64,000 nucleotides of DNA from Barnesiella sp. An22 (lineage in GTDB: Bacteria; Bacteroidota; Bacteroidia; Bacteroidales; Barnesiellaceae). Location of the stretch: the NCBI RefSeq assembly GCF_002159975.1, contig NZ_NFJR01000010.1:44962-108961 (forward strand), given 5' to 3'. Positions 18,101 to 25,789 of the stretch are shown here, piece after piece; position 1 is the stretch's first letter; each line of letters starts with the position of its first letter. The position numbers were made by a program, and so were the translations under genes. Below the pieces are notes generated by a model. That model worked only from the letters and a program-made list of their open reading frames with translations, searched no databases and was not told where the DNA came from.

Positions 18101-18626
18101 TGCCTTCAGCGAAAAGGTTCTCTACTGGCAAATCACCTGCATGGTTGAAGGTAACGGTACGGTTACCATCTACGACGAAGAGGGCACGCAATACCCCAGC
18201 GGTTACAGCCAGATTCCGTCGAATGTAGACATGAGACTGGAATTCGAGCCGGCCGAAGGATACGAAATCGTTGACTTCTACGAAACCGATGCCGAAGGCG
18301 AAACCACTTCGTTGCTGACTCAGATTCAATCGAATGTATACAATATCGGCCGCCTCACCGGCAACCACATCTACAACGTGAAGTTCAGTGCTATCAGCGG
18401 CATCGAAGAAACCATCGACGCCCTCTCGATCTACTGCAACGCCGGCATGCTCTATGTAAACGGCCTGGGCGAGAACGCTACGATTGAAATCTACGACATC
18501 ACCGGCAAACTGGTGAAAGTGGCTCACGAAGCTCCCGTCAATGTAAGCGACCTGTACAACGGCTGCTACATCGTGAAGGTAGCGATGAACAACGCCGAGA
18601 AGGTGGTAAAATTTATCAAACGATAA
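15198..18626 (+). CDS. Large secreted LamG/InlB-repeat protein with T9SS-like tail
   Basis: 1142 residues. A signal peptide (MRKHFLLFSLLFVLLPFFTT) is followed by a LamG/concanavalin-like domain (about 30-225; note FTLSAWIN and the late DEMQFYNRAL motif). Three Ig-like beta repeats of the InlB/Listeria-Bacteroides type come next (about 285-530, each with a V-x-N-G-T-L and I-T-A-T-P core), then a second LamG domain (about 545-740, FTMSAWIK and DEVQVWTKAL) and further beta repeats. The last 75 residues (LYVNGLGENATIEIYDITGK, ending VVKFIKR) have the type IX sorting-domain pattern. It is probably a surface or secreted adhesin or glycan-binding protein. No catalytic residues are recognisable. Confidence 0.82.
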   Translation: MRKHFLLFSLLFVLLPFFTTQAQENKAINIPQLNINWSTSAYRLEVPETILGDRNGGETDRTGKSFTLSAWINMDQFTNGSYNNKGNVIMGHGARFHFNYNGSLVLATTTDGTLKIISGGGNTVSGNIDATVALNTWTYLTLVYDNSDFSVKVYKDGVLVDTRNNGSQLTLFGDDPCIFYVGGTGFSGLCDEMQFYNRALTADEVAQAYNNNPQGVSGLTAWYDFNEIESGTTGTFANKATGSAHADTKAVFYNLTNATLSSDGGYTSIKAFTETAPTLAEGRTIEITTMYTVTVPETIENGTLSVMSGETALNAGENQVEAGTELTITATPNKNYFVESLTVNEAPVENGGTYVVNEDATIAVSFAEIEMHNVSVAIDESVDYQIAMNGEPVEDLTSIVAGSKLTLTINALPQGKKLVSVTLGDEPLEANEDGTYTFTVTADATLTVTLADITYYTVTLPETVENGTLTVMKGDVALNPGENTQIEEGTTLTITATPNSGYEILSLQVNGEDFTSGNTYVVNQNVTITASFQFEGPKAVLVPEISGQYKYQFRFDDKVLGEHENGVNNSWNNGNVTGTDHRARNFTMSAWIKAVSTGGDGQILGHGQSLFYNATGTFGVFLNNGRLTLKARSWEDGGSCPGIAEVATNATLTTDEWAFISVVVDDVNKTIKLYKNGKLAGTGDLATIVENGVREGHGIGLLQDECVFFVGNGGFSCYVDEVQVWTKALDEKELKESIRGGYTQENMPQELVAYYKIENDSEAELENKGSYGACPAGVVEGTTKLQGSPYWTDVYTCDFISVQIVEGHTFPTNNLTITQPTEGGTFKVVNAQNEEVTSGPIDQFTALTVVAEPAEGYRLDKVLVNGEENSGTTFVIEDDTEVTVVFTNQATVSYTTAAHGQVEMFIDDATEATAFGEVTLGSKVTLKATPDEGYELTSLLINGEEKIDEVADNTYTIASLDGDVTVEAAFSEKVLYWQITCMVEGNGTVTIYDEEGTQYPSGYSQIPSNVDMRLEFEPAEGYEIVDFYETDAEGETTSLLTQIQSNVYNIGRLTGNHIYNVKFSAISGIEETIDALSIYCNAGMLYVNGLGENATIEIYDITGKLVKVAHEAPVNVSDLYNGCYIVKVAMNNAEKVVKFIKR

Positions 18627-18678
18627 GCCTTTGCATTTCGACCGACCGACGGTAATCCGTTGCGGTCAATAGCCAACC

Positions 18679-18722
18679 AATCGGGGCCGCCTCGCATCGC
18701 GAAGCGGCCCCGATTCTTTACA
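18679..18722 (+). terminator. Terminator of the LamG protein gene
   Basis: AATCGGGGCCGC (18679-18690) pairs with GCGGCCCCGATT (18704-18715), then TCTTT. The remaining gap to 18978 holds no gene or clear site that I can see. Confidence 0.82.
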
Positions 18723-18978
18723 CCCCTTCCTGCCGGCATCGATAGTCCCCGAAAACGATACAACGGGGGGAAGAAAAAACAAGGGCCATATCTTCGTCGC
18801 GATATAATCCCTGTTGTATATCATAAAATCGGGAATCGAATATTCTATCAAATCATTTCTCGCAGCACCCTTTGGAGAAAGTCTTATCCTCTTGACAACA
18901 CTGCCACAACCGCTTTTCTGCTCATACCTGCCAGCGGGCTCGACAAAACGCCCGACTCCACCTCATACAAAGGCAAAG

Positions 18979-20040
18979 CTATTTCAAATGTGCATCGAAC
19001 GTAACAAGCAGCGTCACGCCACTGGCCTCTTTTTTGGAGTACATGATGCCGATTGTATGGCCTTCCCAGTAGCCCTGGTATCCGGCAGACATACCCCATT
19101 TGTGCTTCTTCATTTCTATACCCAACATATTCAATTCGCGGCACATCTGTTCGGCTACGTTTTTCACGTTTTTCGCCTCGGTCTTCACATGAAACTGAAC
19201 CGACTTGACAGAGTCGCTCTTCTCATCTACGCAGCTAACCCATACATAGTCTACCACATAATCCGCGTAAGGGAACTGCACGTTGGCAAACAGGGTCGGC
19301 TGGCCAGAAAAGTCCTTATCGGTACGGACGTTGGTAAATAAGGACGGGGTCGTCAGAGCCACGCCTTGCAATACAGAGAAGGAAATCTGGCGAGTATTCA
19401 CCACCCCCAAAGGACGCTCCAGCATCATCGCCACGGTGAGCGGGAAAGTCTTGTCGATGTATTTCGAATAGTCCACCAAAGCCTCACGGTCATCCGACTC
19501 GCCATAATACAGAATCACCCGGGTCTCCTTCTCCACACCGTCCTCTTCCAGCAGGCCGGTTTTACTGTTCACGCTGCGATGCCGCACCTCCCGCTCAACC
19601 CAGTTGCCCTTATCGTCATAGCGGAGTATCCGGTAGTTATCCACGCTCAGCAGGGTGGAATTATTATAGAACACCGACTTCTCGATACGCTCAGCGGCCG
19701 AGTTGTATTCATACATGGTGGTCATTTCGCCCAGCAAAGCCACATCGTTTTCAAAAACGAGCAGCCCGTTTAACTCATCATATTGATACTCTGTACAAAA
19801 CTGATTACAACGCTCCAGAAGATAGCCGTCGGGACTGTATTTGCCTATATCCTGTACGGCTTGATTGTTGACCGAGATCAAGCGGCCGTCGAAATCATAA
19901 GTATATACCTCGTCTCCACTTTTTATCATTTTCACATGGCCATAGGCATCCTCGACAACGGCATCGTAATACTTCTGCGCCCCGACCGAAGGAATGCTCA
20001 ACAGCAAAACGGCACATAGGGAAACAATCCTGTTTTTCAT
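18979..20040 (-). CDS. Secreted hypothetical protein
   Basis: 353 residues from the ATG at 20038-20040. Upstream in-frame codons exist to 20073, but only this start gives a clean signal peptide (MKNRIVSLCAVLLLSIPSVG, cut near GAQ). The mature part begins with a YD-repeat-like stretch (VYTYDFDGRLISVNNQAV) and continues with beta-rich segments, resembling RHS/YD-type or MORN-like sheets. I do not recognise a named family. It ends in LVTFDAHLK. It lies alone, convergent with the LamG gene and downstream of tmRNA on the same strand. Periplasmic or outer-membrane location is inferred from the signal peptide. Confidence 0.7.
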   Translation of the reverse strand: MKNRIVSLCAVLLLSIPSVGAQKYYDAVVEDAYGHVKMIKSGDEVYTYDFDGRLISVNNQAVQDIGKYSPDGYLLERCNQFCTEYQYDELNGLLVFENDVALLGEMTTMYEYNSAAERIEKSVFYNNSTLLSVDNYRILRYDDKGNWVEREVRHRSVNSKTGLLEEDGVEKETRVILYYGESDDREALVDYSKYIDKTFPLTVAMMLERPLGVVNTRQISFSVLQGVALTTPSLFTNVRTDKDFSGQPTLFANVQFPYADYVVDYVWVSCVDEKSDSVKSVQFHVKTEAKNVKNVAEQMCRELNMLGIEMKKHKWGMSAGYQGYWEGHTIGIMYSKKEASGVTLLVTFDAHLK

Positions 20041-20156
20041 ATCTGTCCTAACTTTTAGGCCACAGCCAACCACGTGACGGAAAGAGGGTATGGCACAATT
20101 ACGGAAACGGGGTCACATCTTGTTTTCAGACACAACCCCGGATAATTAAATTCTTG

Positions 20157-20552
20157 TGGAGCTGGAGGGATTCGAACCCTCGTCCAAACGAGGAACTAAT
20201 GAGCTTTCTACATGCTTATCTTCGCTTTGATTGTCGGGTACAGACAAGACCGAAGCCACCAATCTGTACCTTAGTTTCTAAAATTTCATCGTCGGCCCGA
20301 AACCTGCCTCCGACTATTTCCGATATTATTGCACCACCGATTCGGTACGCTTCGGAACCACAGCAACCGGGTGATGTCTTGTCTCCGCAACTGTTGCAGA
20401 GATTAAGCTAATCTACTGTACTTCGATTAAGCAGCAAGAGCGTAGTTATTTTCGCCAGTTAAATTTTTGCTGTCTGAGATTATAGAGCGGGGCAACAAAC
20501 GCTCTGCATGCTTACCCACCACTTCTACCCGCTGTCAAAACCGGTCAGCCCC
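20157..20552 (-). ncRNA. ssrA: Transfer-messenger RNA (tmRNA)
   Basis: The minus-strand RNA starts GGGGCTGACCGG and ends with the T-arm GGGTTCGAATCCC and acceptor strand CAGCTCC. The 7-bp acceptor stem (GGGGCTG with CAGCTCC, one G-U pair) closes with discriminator A at 20157. CCA is not encoded, as the next bases read CAA. The reading frame near 20455-20426 encodes the proteolysis tag GENNYALAA followed by TAA, after the resume GGC codon. It rescues stalled ribosomes by trans-translation with SmpB. A TATCTTTG box on the minus strand (20600-20607) would start a precursor about 40 nt longer at the 5' end. Confidence 0.95.
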
Positions 20553-20662
20553 AGTGGTAAACTTCGTTCTCCCCCTCGAACGCTTTCGATGAGGGACAAC
20601 AAAGATAATGCTTTTCCGGCAGATTCTACCGGCTTCCCCGAAAAAAAAATGAATTACAGGTC

Positions 20663-21784
20663 TCAACTCTTCAACAGCAGAATGAGTTTGATGGCCAGGT
20701 CGAAGAGTACGATTTTGGCATTGGCGTTCTGCCCGATGTCGTTCTGGGCATCGCTCAGGTGCTTCATAATGGCCTGCACGTTGCGCTCGTGAATGAAGGG
20801 GGCAAAGCGGGTCGAGAACTGCTCCTCCTCGCGATTCATATACGACAGTTCGGGCATGTGCAGGTTGTAGATATAGTTCTCGCGCACCATGCGCTGGGCA
20901 TAGGCCAGGAAACGGCGCAGGCGCTCGCGACCCAGGTCGGCCACCTCTTCGCTCCACGCCTTCAGGTCTTTTATCTTGCGCCCGTAGGCCAGGCGCATCA
21001 CCTGCACAAAGTAGTTGAAGAACAGGCGGCTCTCCTCGTTCAACTGGAGCGACTCGCACGCCCGCAGATAGCTGCCCTCGGCCACATGGGCTACAGCCAG
21101 GGCATCCTGCGCGGCAATGCCGTAACGGCTCTGCAACGCCTCGGCAATGACCGGCGTGGGGAGCGAACGCATCTCGATGAGTTGCGACCGCGACCGTATG
21201 GTACCCAGCACCCGCTCGGGGTTATTGCTCACCAGCAGGAAGACACTGCCGGGATAGGGCTCCTCGAGCAGCTTGAGCAGCTTGTTGGCACAGGTATCGT
21301 TCATGCGCTCGGGCAACCAGATAATCATGATTTTATAAGGCGACTCGTAGCTCTTCAGCGACATCTTGCGCAAGATGCTCTCGCTCTCCTCGCCATAAAT
21401 CATGGCCTGCTTGTTCTCGGCATTGATGTAGCTCAGCCACGAGTCGATGCCGAAATAGGTATGTTCTTTCAAGAACTCGCACCACTCGGGCAGATAGTCG
21501 TCGCAGATGCGTTTCTTCTTCTCGACCTTGACAATGGGAAAGACAAAATGCAAGTCGGGATGCGTGAAGGCCGCATACTGCTTGCACGACGGGCACACCC
21601 CGCAGGCATCGCCCTGCTGGCGGTTGGTACAGTGTATATAGCGGGCATAGGCCATGGCCATGGCAAACTTGCCTATCCCCTCGGGACCGCACAACAGTTG
21701 AGCATGAGCTATGTGGCCGCTGTCGACCGAACGCAGCAACCGCTGTTTCACCTCGTCTTGCCCGATTACATCTTTGAAAAACAT
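20663..21784 (-). CDS. holB: DNA polymerase III delta' subunit (clamp-loader ATPase)
   Basis: 373 residues. The N-terminus FKDVIGQDEVKQRLLRSV is the RFC/DnaX/delta' opening. A P-loop-like GPEGIGKF (about 33-40), a zinc-binding C-x2-C-x2-C cluster (CGVCPSCKQY) and the sensor-1 region with SNNPERVLGTIRSRSQ are present. The motif ANKLLKLLEEPYPG is typical of delta'. It is a part of the clamp loader that places the sliding clamp on DNA. It follows metF by 25 bases on the same strand, so the two probably share a transcript. Confidence 0.9.
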   Translation of the reverse strand: MFFKDVIGQDEVKQRLLRSVDSGHIAHAQLLCGPEGIGKFAMAMAYARYIHCTNRQQGDACGVCPSCKQYAAFTHPDLHFVFPIVKVEKKKRICDDYLPEWCEFLKEHTYFGIDSWLSYINAENKQAMIYGEESESILRKMSLKSYESPYKIMIIWLPERMNDTCANKLLKLLEEPYPGSVFLLVSNNPERVLGTIRSRSQLIEMRSLPTPVIAEALQSRYGIAAQDALAVAHVAEGSYLRACESLQLNEESRLFFNYFVQVMRLAYGRKIKDLKAWSEEVADLGRERLRRFLAYAQRMVRENYIYNLHMPELSYMNREEEQFSTRFAPFIHERNVQAIMKHLSDAQNDIGQNANAKIVLFDLAIKLILLLKS

Positions 21785-21809
21785 ATCGCGTTCTCTCCCC
21801 TCTTCTCTT

Positions 21810-22766
21810 TTAATAAACCTGCTTGGCTATCTGGTAGACACTGTCGACAGCCATAAGCGAATAGAAGTGTATGCTGGGCACTCCCCTCGCCTTCAATTCG
21901 CGCGACTGGGCCGTGCACCACTCGATGCCCACCTGCTTCACCTGCGAGTCGTCCTTGCACTTGGCCACCTCGCGCACCAGTGCATCGGGTATATCCACAT
22001 GGAATACCCTCGGCAACAGGGTGAGCTGCGAGGCCTTCGAAATGGGTTTCAGCCCCGGCACGATAGGCACGGTGATACCGGCAGCCCGGCAGCGGTCCAC
22101 GAAGTTGAAGAACTTGCTGTTGTCGAAAAACATCTGCGTCACGATGTAGTCGGCCCCCGTGTCGACCTTCGCCTTCAACCACTTCATGTCCTCGTCGGGG
22201 TTGGGCGACTCGTCGTGCTTCTCGGGATAGCCGGCCACCCCATAGGAGAAGGGGCGCGAGCTGACTACATCCATGGGGGTGCCGTCGATGAAGAAACCCT
22301 CGTTGAAACGGTTCACCTGCTGCTCCAGCTCGATGGCATGCTCATACCCGCCCGGCACCGCCGTGTAGCGGCTCTCGTGTTTGGCCTTGTCGCCCCGCAG
22401 GATAAGCAGGTCGCATATCCCCAGAAAGTTGAGGTCGATCAAAGCATACTCGGTCTCGTGGGCCGAGAAGCCGCTGCATATCATGTGAGGCACCGTAGGT
22501 ATCTGGTATTTGTTCTTGATGGCGGCGGCCACCGCTACCGTACCGGGACGGCTGCGCTCCGATACCCGGCGGAACAATCCGTCGGGCGTATCCTTGTAGA
22601 CCAACTCGCTGCGATGTGTCGTAATATTGATATAGAGAGGATCAAATTCACGCAGCGTGTCGATAGTCTTGAACGACTTCTCGATGCTGCTCCCCTTCAG
22701 CGGGGGTAATATTTCAAACGAAAAACCGGTACTCCCGTTATTCTTCAGTAAATCGGCAACCTTCAT
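21810..22766 (-). CDS. metF: 5,10-methylenetetrahydrofolate reductase
   Basis: 318 residues from the ATG at 22764-22766. The open frame continues to 22853, but its extra N-terminus (MSFVKKMCQQ...) overlaps the promoter and leader hairpins and is not family-like. The start MKVADLLKNNGSTGFSFEIL leads into the conserved FEILPPLKG segment. NITTHRS, LLILRGDK (FAD-binding GD) and QMFFDNSKFFNFVDRC follow, all MetF landmarks. It reduces methylene-THF to methyl-THF with FAD in the cytoplasm, supplying methionine synthase. Upstream lies a short structured leader. Confidence 0.93.
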   Translation of the reverse strand: MKVADLLKNNGSTGFSFEILPPLKGSSIEKSFKTIDTLREFDPLYINITTHRSELVYKDTPDGLFRRVSERSRPGTVAVAAAIKNKYQIPTVPHMICSGFSAHETEYALIDLNFLGICDLLILRGDKAKHESRYTAVPGGYEHAIELEQQVNRFNEGFFIDGTPMDVVSSRPFSYGVAGYPEKHDESPNPDEDMKWLKAKVDTGADYIVTQMFFDNSKFFNFVDRCRAAGITVPIVPGLKPISKASQLTLLPRVFHVDIPDALVREVAKCKDDSQVKQVGIEWCTAQSRELKARGVPSIHFYSLMAVDSVYQIAKQVY

Positions 22767-22779
22767 AACTCTTTTTTCT

Positions 22780-22826
22780 GCGAGGTCCTCGCCGGGAATT
22801 ATCTCACCCCGACAGGTCACCTCCTG
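22780..22826 (-). promoter_or_regulatory. Structured metF leader with three small hairpins
   Basis: Three inverted repeats lie between promoter and ATG: CAGG/CCTG (22813-22826), CGGG/CCCG (22793-22811) and the 13-base GCGAGGTCCTCGC (22780-22792). It does not match the SAM-I, SAM-II or THF riboswitch cores that I know. Confidence 0.4.
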
Positions 22827-22850
22827 TTGACACATCTTTTTTACGAAAGA

Positions 22851-22858
22851 CAAATGTA
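22851..22858 (-). promoter_or_regulatory. Candidate metF promoter (-7 box)
   Basis: TACATTTG on the minus strand matches TAnnTTTG, about 85 bases before the metF ATG. The -33 region is weak. Confidence 0.5.
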
Positions 22859-22995
22859 CAATAAAATCCCGAAAAAGAGAAAACCGCCTACTCCTTTCTG
22901 CTTCAACTGTTAAAGACTATATATAAAACAGCCATTTTCGATTCACATTGATTAAAATAGATTAAACGCAAGAAAATTTCTGCTCAAATATTATG

Positions 22996-23023
22996 TTTGA
23001 AAACATATTTACCCCTATATTTG
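22996..23023 (+). promoter_or_regulatory. Promoter of the rubredoxin leader transcript
   Basis: TTTG (22996-22999) and TATATTTG (23016-23023) with a 16-base spacer, somewhat short. The predicted start near 23030 would give a leader of about 270 nt before the rubredoxin gene. 22859-22995 shows nothing else. Confidence 0.6.
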
Positions 23024-23029
23024 CACTGT

Positions 23030-23095
23030 GTTTTTCATGGTATTAGATTTAAGGTTAACAAAGATTGGTTGTCGTGAGACAATCAATTTTTTTTT
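23030..23095 (+). ncRNA. Short leader RNA ending in an intrinsic terminator (attenuator or sRNA)
   Basis: From the likely start near 23030, about 35 unpaired nt lead to a 10-bp hairpin ATTGGTTGTC (23064-23073) with GACAATCAAT (23078-23087) capped by a GTGA tetraloop and followed by nine T (23087-23095). This is a full intrinsic terminator 210 nt before the next gene. It would make a stable RNA of about 65 nt or act as an attenuator. Confidence 0.6.
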
Positions 23096-23150
23096 GTGCC
23101 TACTCGAAGGGGGCAACCGTACGCTCCCAATAGATAAAGTCGACTTGCAC

Positions 23151-23209
23151 ACCTCCCACCCAAATGTTAGAATATCCAAACAATACCCAAAAAGAGGGAG
23201 GTAATTTGG
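23151..23209 (+). other. Possible pseudoknot in the rubredoxin leader
   Basis: ACCTCCC (23151-23157) can pair with GGGAGGT (23196-23202), and CCAAAT (about 23160-23164) with ATTTGG (23204-23209). The two helices cross, giving a pseudoknot-like or mutually exclusive fold. Chance pairing is possible. Confidence 0.3.
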
Positions 23210-23303
23210 TTTGTATACCCAAAGATTGTATTTTTATCCCCGAGATAAGTCCTTATTCAGGACAAAACCTAATAAAAACCTATTTTTATAAAAAAAGACT
23301 GAT

Positions 23304-23468
23304 ATGAAAAAGTACATTTGCACAGCATGTGAATGGGTTTACGACCCCGCAGTAGGTGATCCCGATGGTGGCATCGCTCCCGGCACTCCGTTTGAAGATA
23401 TTCCGGAAGATTGGGTTTGCCCGGTTTGCGGCCTTGGTAAAGACGCATTCGAAGAGGTAAGCGAATAA
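23304..23468 (+). CDS. Rubredoxin
   Basis: 54 residues, the normal rubredoxin length. The four iron ligands are visible in two knuckles: C6-x2-C9 ([12 protein letters not shown]) and C39-x2-C42 ([14 protein letters not shown]). The conserved [17 protein letters not shown] loop lies between them. It is a small cytoplasmic one-electron carrier, in anaerobes typically feeding rubrerythrin, superoxide reductase or other oxygen-defence enzymes. No redox partner gene is adjacent. It is monocistronic, with a long, terminator-bearing leader upstream and an intrinsic terminator 26 bases after the stop. Confidence 0.97.
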   Translation: MKKYICTACEWVYDPAVGDPDGGIAPGTPFEDIPEDWVCPVCGLGKDAFEEVSE

Positions 23469-23494
23469 TTCGCGCCACACCTTACACCATAGAG

Positions 23495-23532
23495 AGTCTG
23501 TATCGCCCACTCGGCGGTACAGACTTTTTTTT
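23495..23532 (+). terminator. Rubredoxin terminator
   Basis: AGTCTGTATCGCC (23495-23507) pairs with GGCGGTACAGACT (23513-23525) with one mismatch, then TTTTTTT. Confidence 0.9.
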
Positions 23533-23657
23533 ATTGCCCCACTCGATGATGACGTGCAGGTCTCCCTGCACTCAATACGGGGCCCAGGAGTGAGCGTTTG
23601 TGAGGATTCACTTTTACGGGAATTTCCCTACCCGGGCACTCATGGATTCCGCATCGG

Positions 23658-23690
23658 AGTGAGGAATGACAGAAACAGTGAGGAATGACA
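23658..23690 (+). repeat. Direct repeat of AGTGAGGAATGACA
   Basis: Two identical 14-base copies at 23658-23671 and 23677-23690 lie in the gap 23533-23754 before the two-component operon. They are possible operator half-sites or a fragment of a dispersed intergenic repeat. Confidence 0.5.
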
Positions 23691-23754
23691 AAATCCACAA
23701 AAAATTTTCGTTCATTTCAGATTCTCTACAAAATCAAATGTATAAATTTGAAAC

Positions 23755-24438
23755 ATGAAAATACTGATTGTAGAAGACGAACCCTCCCTGCGGGAGATTA
23801 TGCAACGGGCACTGGCACAGGAGCGCTATGTGGTCGAGACGGCTACGAACTATGCCGAGGCCGATGCCAAACTGGCGGCCTATACCTACGACTGCATTCT
23901 GCTCGACATCATGCTGCCCGACGGCAACGGGCTGCAGCTGCTCGAACATCTGAAGCAGCAACGCAAGCGCGAAAACGTGATTATCATCTCGGCCCGCGAC
24001 TCGCTCGACGACAAGATTCTGGGGCTCGACATGGGGGCCGACGACTACCTGCCCAAGCCCTTCCACACGGCCGAACTGCTGGCCCGCATCAAGAGTGTGC
24101 TGCGGCGGGGCAAGAGCGGCGGCGAAATGGCGCTGTGCCTGGGCAACGTATCGCTCGAGCCCGAGAGTTCGCGGGTGCTGGTGGCCGGTCACGAGCTACC
24201 GTTGCTGAAGAAGGAGTTTGACATCTTGTTCTACTTCATGCAACGCCCCAACCACCTGGTCGACAAGTCGGTCCTGGCCGAAGCCGTGTGGGGCGACCAC
24301 GCCGACCAGGCCGATAACTTCCACTTCGTTTACGCCCAGATGAAGAACCTGCGCCGCAAGCTGGCCGATGCCGGTGCCGACATCGAGATAAAATCGGTCT
24401 ACGGGTTCGGCTACAAACTTATCCCCCCGACCGAATAA
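23755..24438 (+). CDS. OmpR-family response regulator
   Basis: 227 residues. The receiver domain has E7/D8 in the acidic pocket, phospho-acceptor D51 (LLDIMLPDGNG), T/S switch S79 and K103 (PKPFHT). A winged-helix DNA-binding domain follows (about 128-225), with the characteristic LLKKEFDILFYFMQRPNHLV and the C-terminal VYGFGYKL hairpin. A TAAATTTG box lies only five bases before the ATG; if used, the message would be leaderless. The sensor kinase begins 15 bases after the stop, so the two are an operon pair. The PepSY-like gene downstream is a probable target. Confidence 0.93.
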   Translation: MKILIVEDEPSLREIMQRALAQERYVVETATNYAEADAKLAAYTYDCILLDIMLPDGNGLQLLEHLKQQRKRENVIIISARDSLDDKILGLDMGADDYLPKPFHTAELLARIKSVLRRGKSGGEMALCLGNVSLEPESSRVLVAGHELPLLKKEFDILFYFMQRPNHLVDKSVLAEAVWGDHADQADNFHFVYAQMKNLRRKLADAGADIEIKSVYGFGYKLIPPTE

Positions 24439-24453
24439 AATCTCTATCGCCGC

Positions 24454-25731
24454 ATGAAACTGATTTATCGCATAGCGTTGCGCCTCTCGGCCGTACTCAT
24501 CCCGCTCATGGCTTTGTGGGCCACGCTGTTCTATTTTATGACGGTCGACGAAATCAACGACGAGGCCGACGACGCCCTCGCCGACTACTCCGAACTGATT
24601 ATCGTGCGCATGCTGGCCGGCCGGGAGCTCCCCCCGCTGAACAGCGGCTCGAACAACAGCTACTCGATTACCCCGGTCACGCGCGAATATGCCGACTCGA
24701 AATCGCATATCGAGTATTACGACGCCGAGGTCTATATCCCCGAAAAGGAGGAGACCGAGCCGGCCCGTATCCTCTCGACCATCTTTTGCGACAACGACGA
24801 CAACTACTACGAACTGAAGGTGGCCATGCCTACCTTCGAAAAGGAGGACCTCGTGCGCACCATCCTCTTCTGGATTGCCCTGCTCTACCTGGTTCTACTC
24901 CTTACCCTCATCGGGGTAACCACCTGGATATTCCACCGCAGCATGCGCCCGCTATACGCCTTGCTGCACTGGCTCGACAACTTTACGCTGGGAAAAACCA
25001 ATACGCCGGTCCCCGACGACACACACATCACCGAATTTCACAAGCTCAACGTAGCAGCCCAAGAGGCAGCCAACCGCTCGGCAATGCTTTTCGAACGGCA
25101 GAAACAGTTCATCGGCAACGCCTCGCACGAACTGCAAACCCCGCTGGCCATCCTGGGCAACCGCATCGAGTGGTTGCTCGACAATACCGAGCTGAACGAG
25201 AAACAGATCGAAGAGCTCTTCAAGATGCAACGCTCGCTCAGTCACATCGTCCGCCTCAACAAGACGCTGCTGTTGCTCACCAAGATAGAGAACGGACAGT
25301 TCCCCGAGAGCACCGAAGTAGACATTGCCGCCCTCATCCGGGAGCAGGCCCCGCTCTACAACGAAATCTACGAATCGCGCCAGATCGACTGCCGCATCGA
25401 CCTCCCCGACCGCTTCGTCGTCTCGATGAACGACTCGCTGGCCTCGACCCTCATCACCAACCTGCTCAAGAATGCCTATGTGCACACCGAGCCCGGCCAC
25501 GGCATAGACATCGCGCTGCATAACCGCACGCTCACCATCGCCAACGACGGCAACACTCCGCTCGATGCCGACCACATATTCGACCGCTTCTACCAGGGGA
25601 ACAAGAAAGAAGGTTCTACCGGTCTGGGGCTGGCGCTGGTCAAGGCCGTATGCCGCTACTACAACCTCGACATCGAGTACCGATATACCGACGGGCGGCA
25701 CTGTTTTGCCGTCACCTGGCCCCAAAAGTGA
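24454..25731 (+). CDS. Sensor histidine kinase
   Basis: 425 residues. Two membrane helices (about 8-29 and 136-160) flank a periplasmic domain of about 105 residues. A HAMP-like linker precedes HisKA with phospho-acceptor H225 (GNASHELQTPLAIL). The HATPase domain shows N (ITNLLKNAYVHT), a G1 box reduced to ANDGNTPL and G2 GSTGLGLALVK. It partners the OmpR-type regulator encoded immediately upstream. The design resembles metal or envelope-stress kinases of the CusS/QseC class; the signal is unknown. Confidence 0.92.
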   Translation: MKLIYRIALRLSAVLIPLMALWATLFYFMTVDEINDEADDALADYSELIIVRMLAGRELPPLNSGSNNSYSITPVTREYADSKSHIEYYDAEVYIPEKEETEPARILSTIFCDNDDNYYELKVAMPTFEKEDLVRTILFWIALLYLVLLLTLIGVTTWIFHRSMRPLYALLHWLDNFTLGKTNTPVPDDTHITEFHKLNVAAQEAANRSAMLFERQKQFIGNASHELQTPLAILGNRIEWLLDNTELNEKQIEELFKMQRSLSHIVRLNKTLLLLTKIENGQFPESTEVDIAALIREQAPLYNEIYESRQIDCRIDLPDRFVVSMNDSLASTLITNLLKNAYVHTEPGHGIDIALHNRTLTIANDGNTPLDADHIFDRFYQGNKKEGSTGLGLALVKAVCRYYNLDIEYRYTDGRHCFAVTWPQK

Positions 25732-25767
25732 GAAAAAAGTGATTTTTTTCGAGAAATTTCCCAAAAT

Positions 25768-25789
25768 TTCAAATTCGCTTCAAAATTGT
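25768..25789 (+). promoter_or_regulatory. Candidate OmpR-type operator upstream of the PepSY-like gene
   Basis: TTCAAATTCGC (25768-25778) is followed directly by TTCAAAATTGT (25779-25789), a tandem repeat with an 11-base period as used by OmpR-family dimers. A promoter-like AATCTTTG lies just downstream at 25794-25801. Confidence 0.45.

Noticed and set aside
20154..20411. Plus-strand 85-residue open frame starting MWSWRDSNPRPNEELM
   Set aside because: It lies entirely on the antisense of the tmRNA gene; the apparent protein is the reverse complement of its T-arm and pseudoknot region, a well-known false annotation.
22780..22826. SAM or THF riboswitch upstream of metF
   Set aside because: None of the conserved aptamer cores that I know could be found.
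22767..22853. N-terminal extension of MetF (MSFVKKMCQQ...)
   Set aside because: It overlaps the likely promoter and hairpins and has no similarity to MetF; the internal ATG gives a standard protein.
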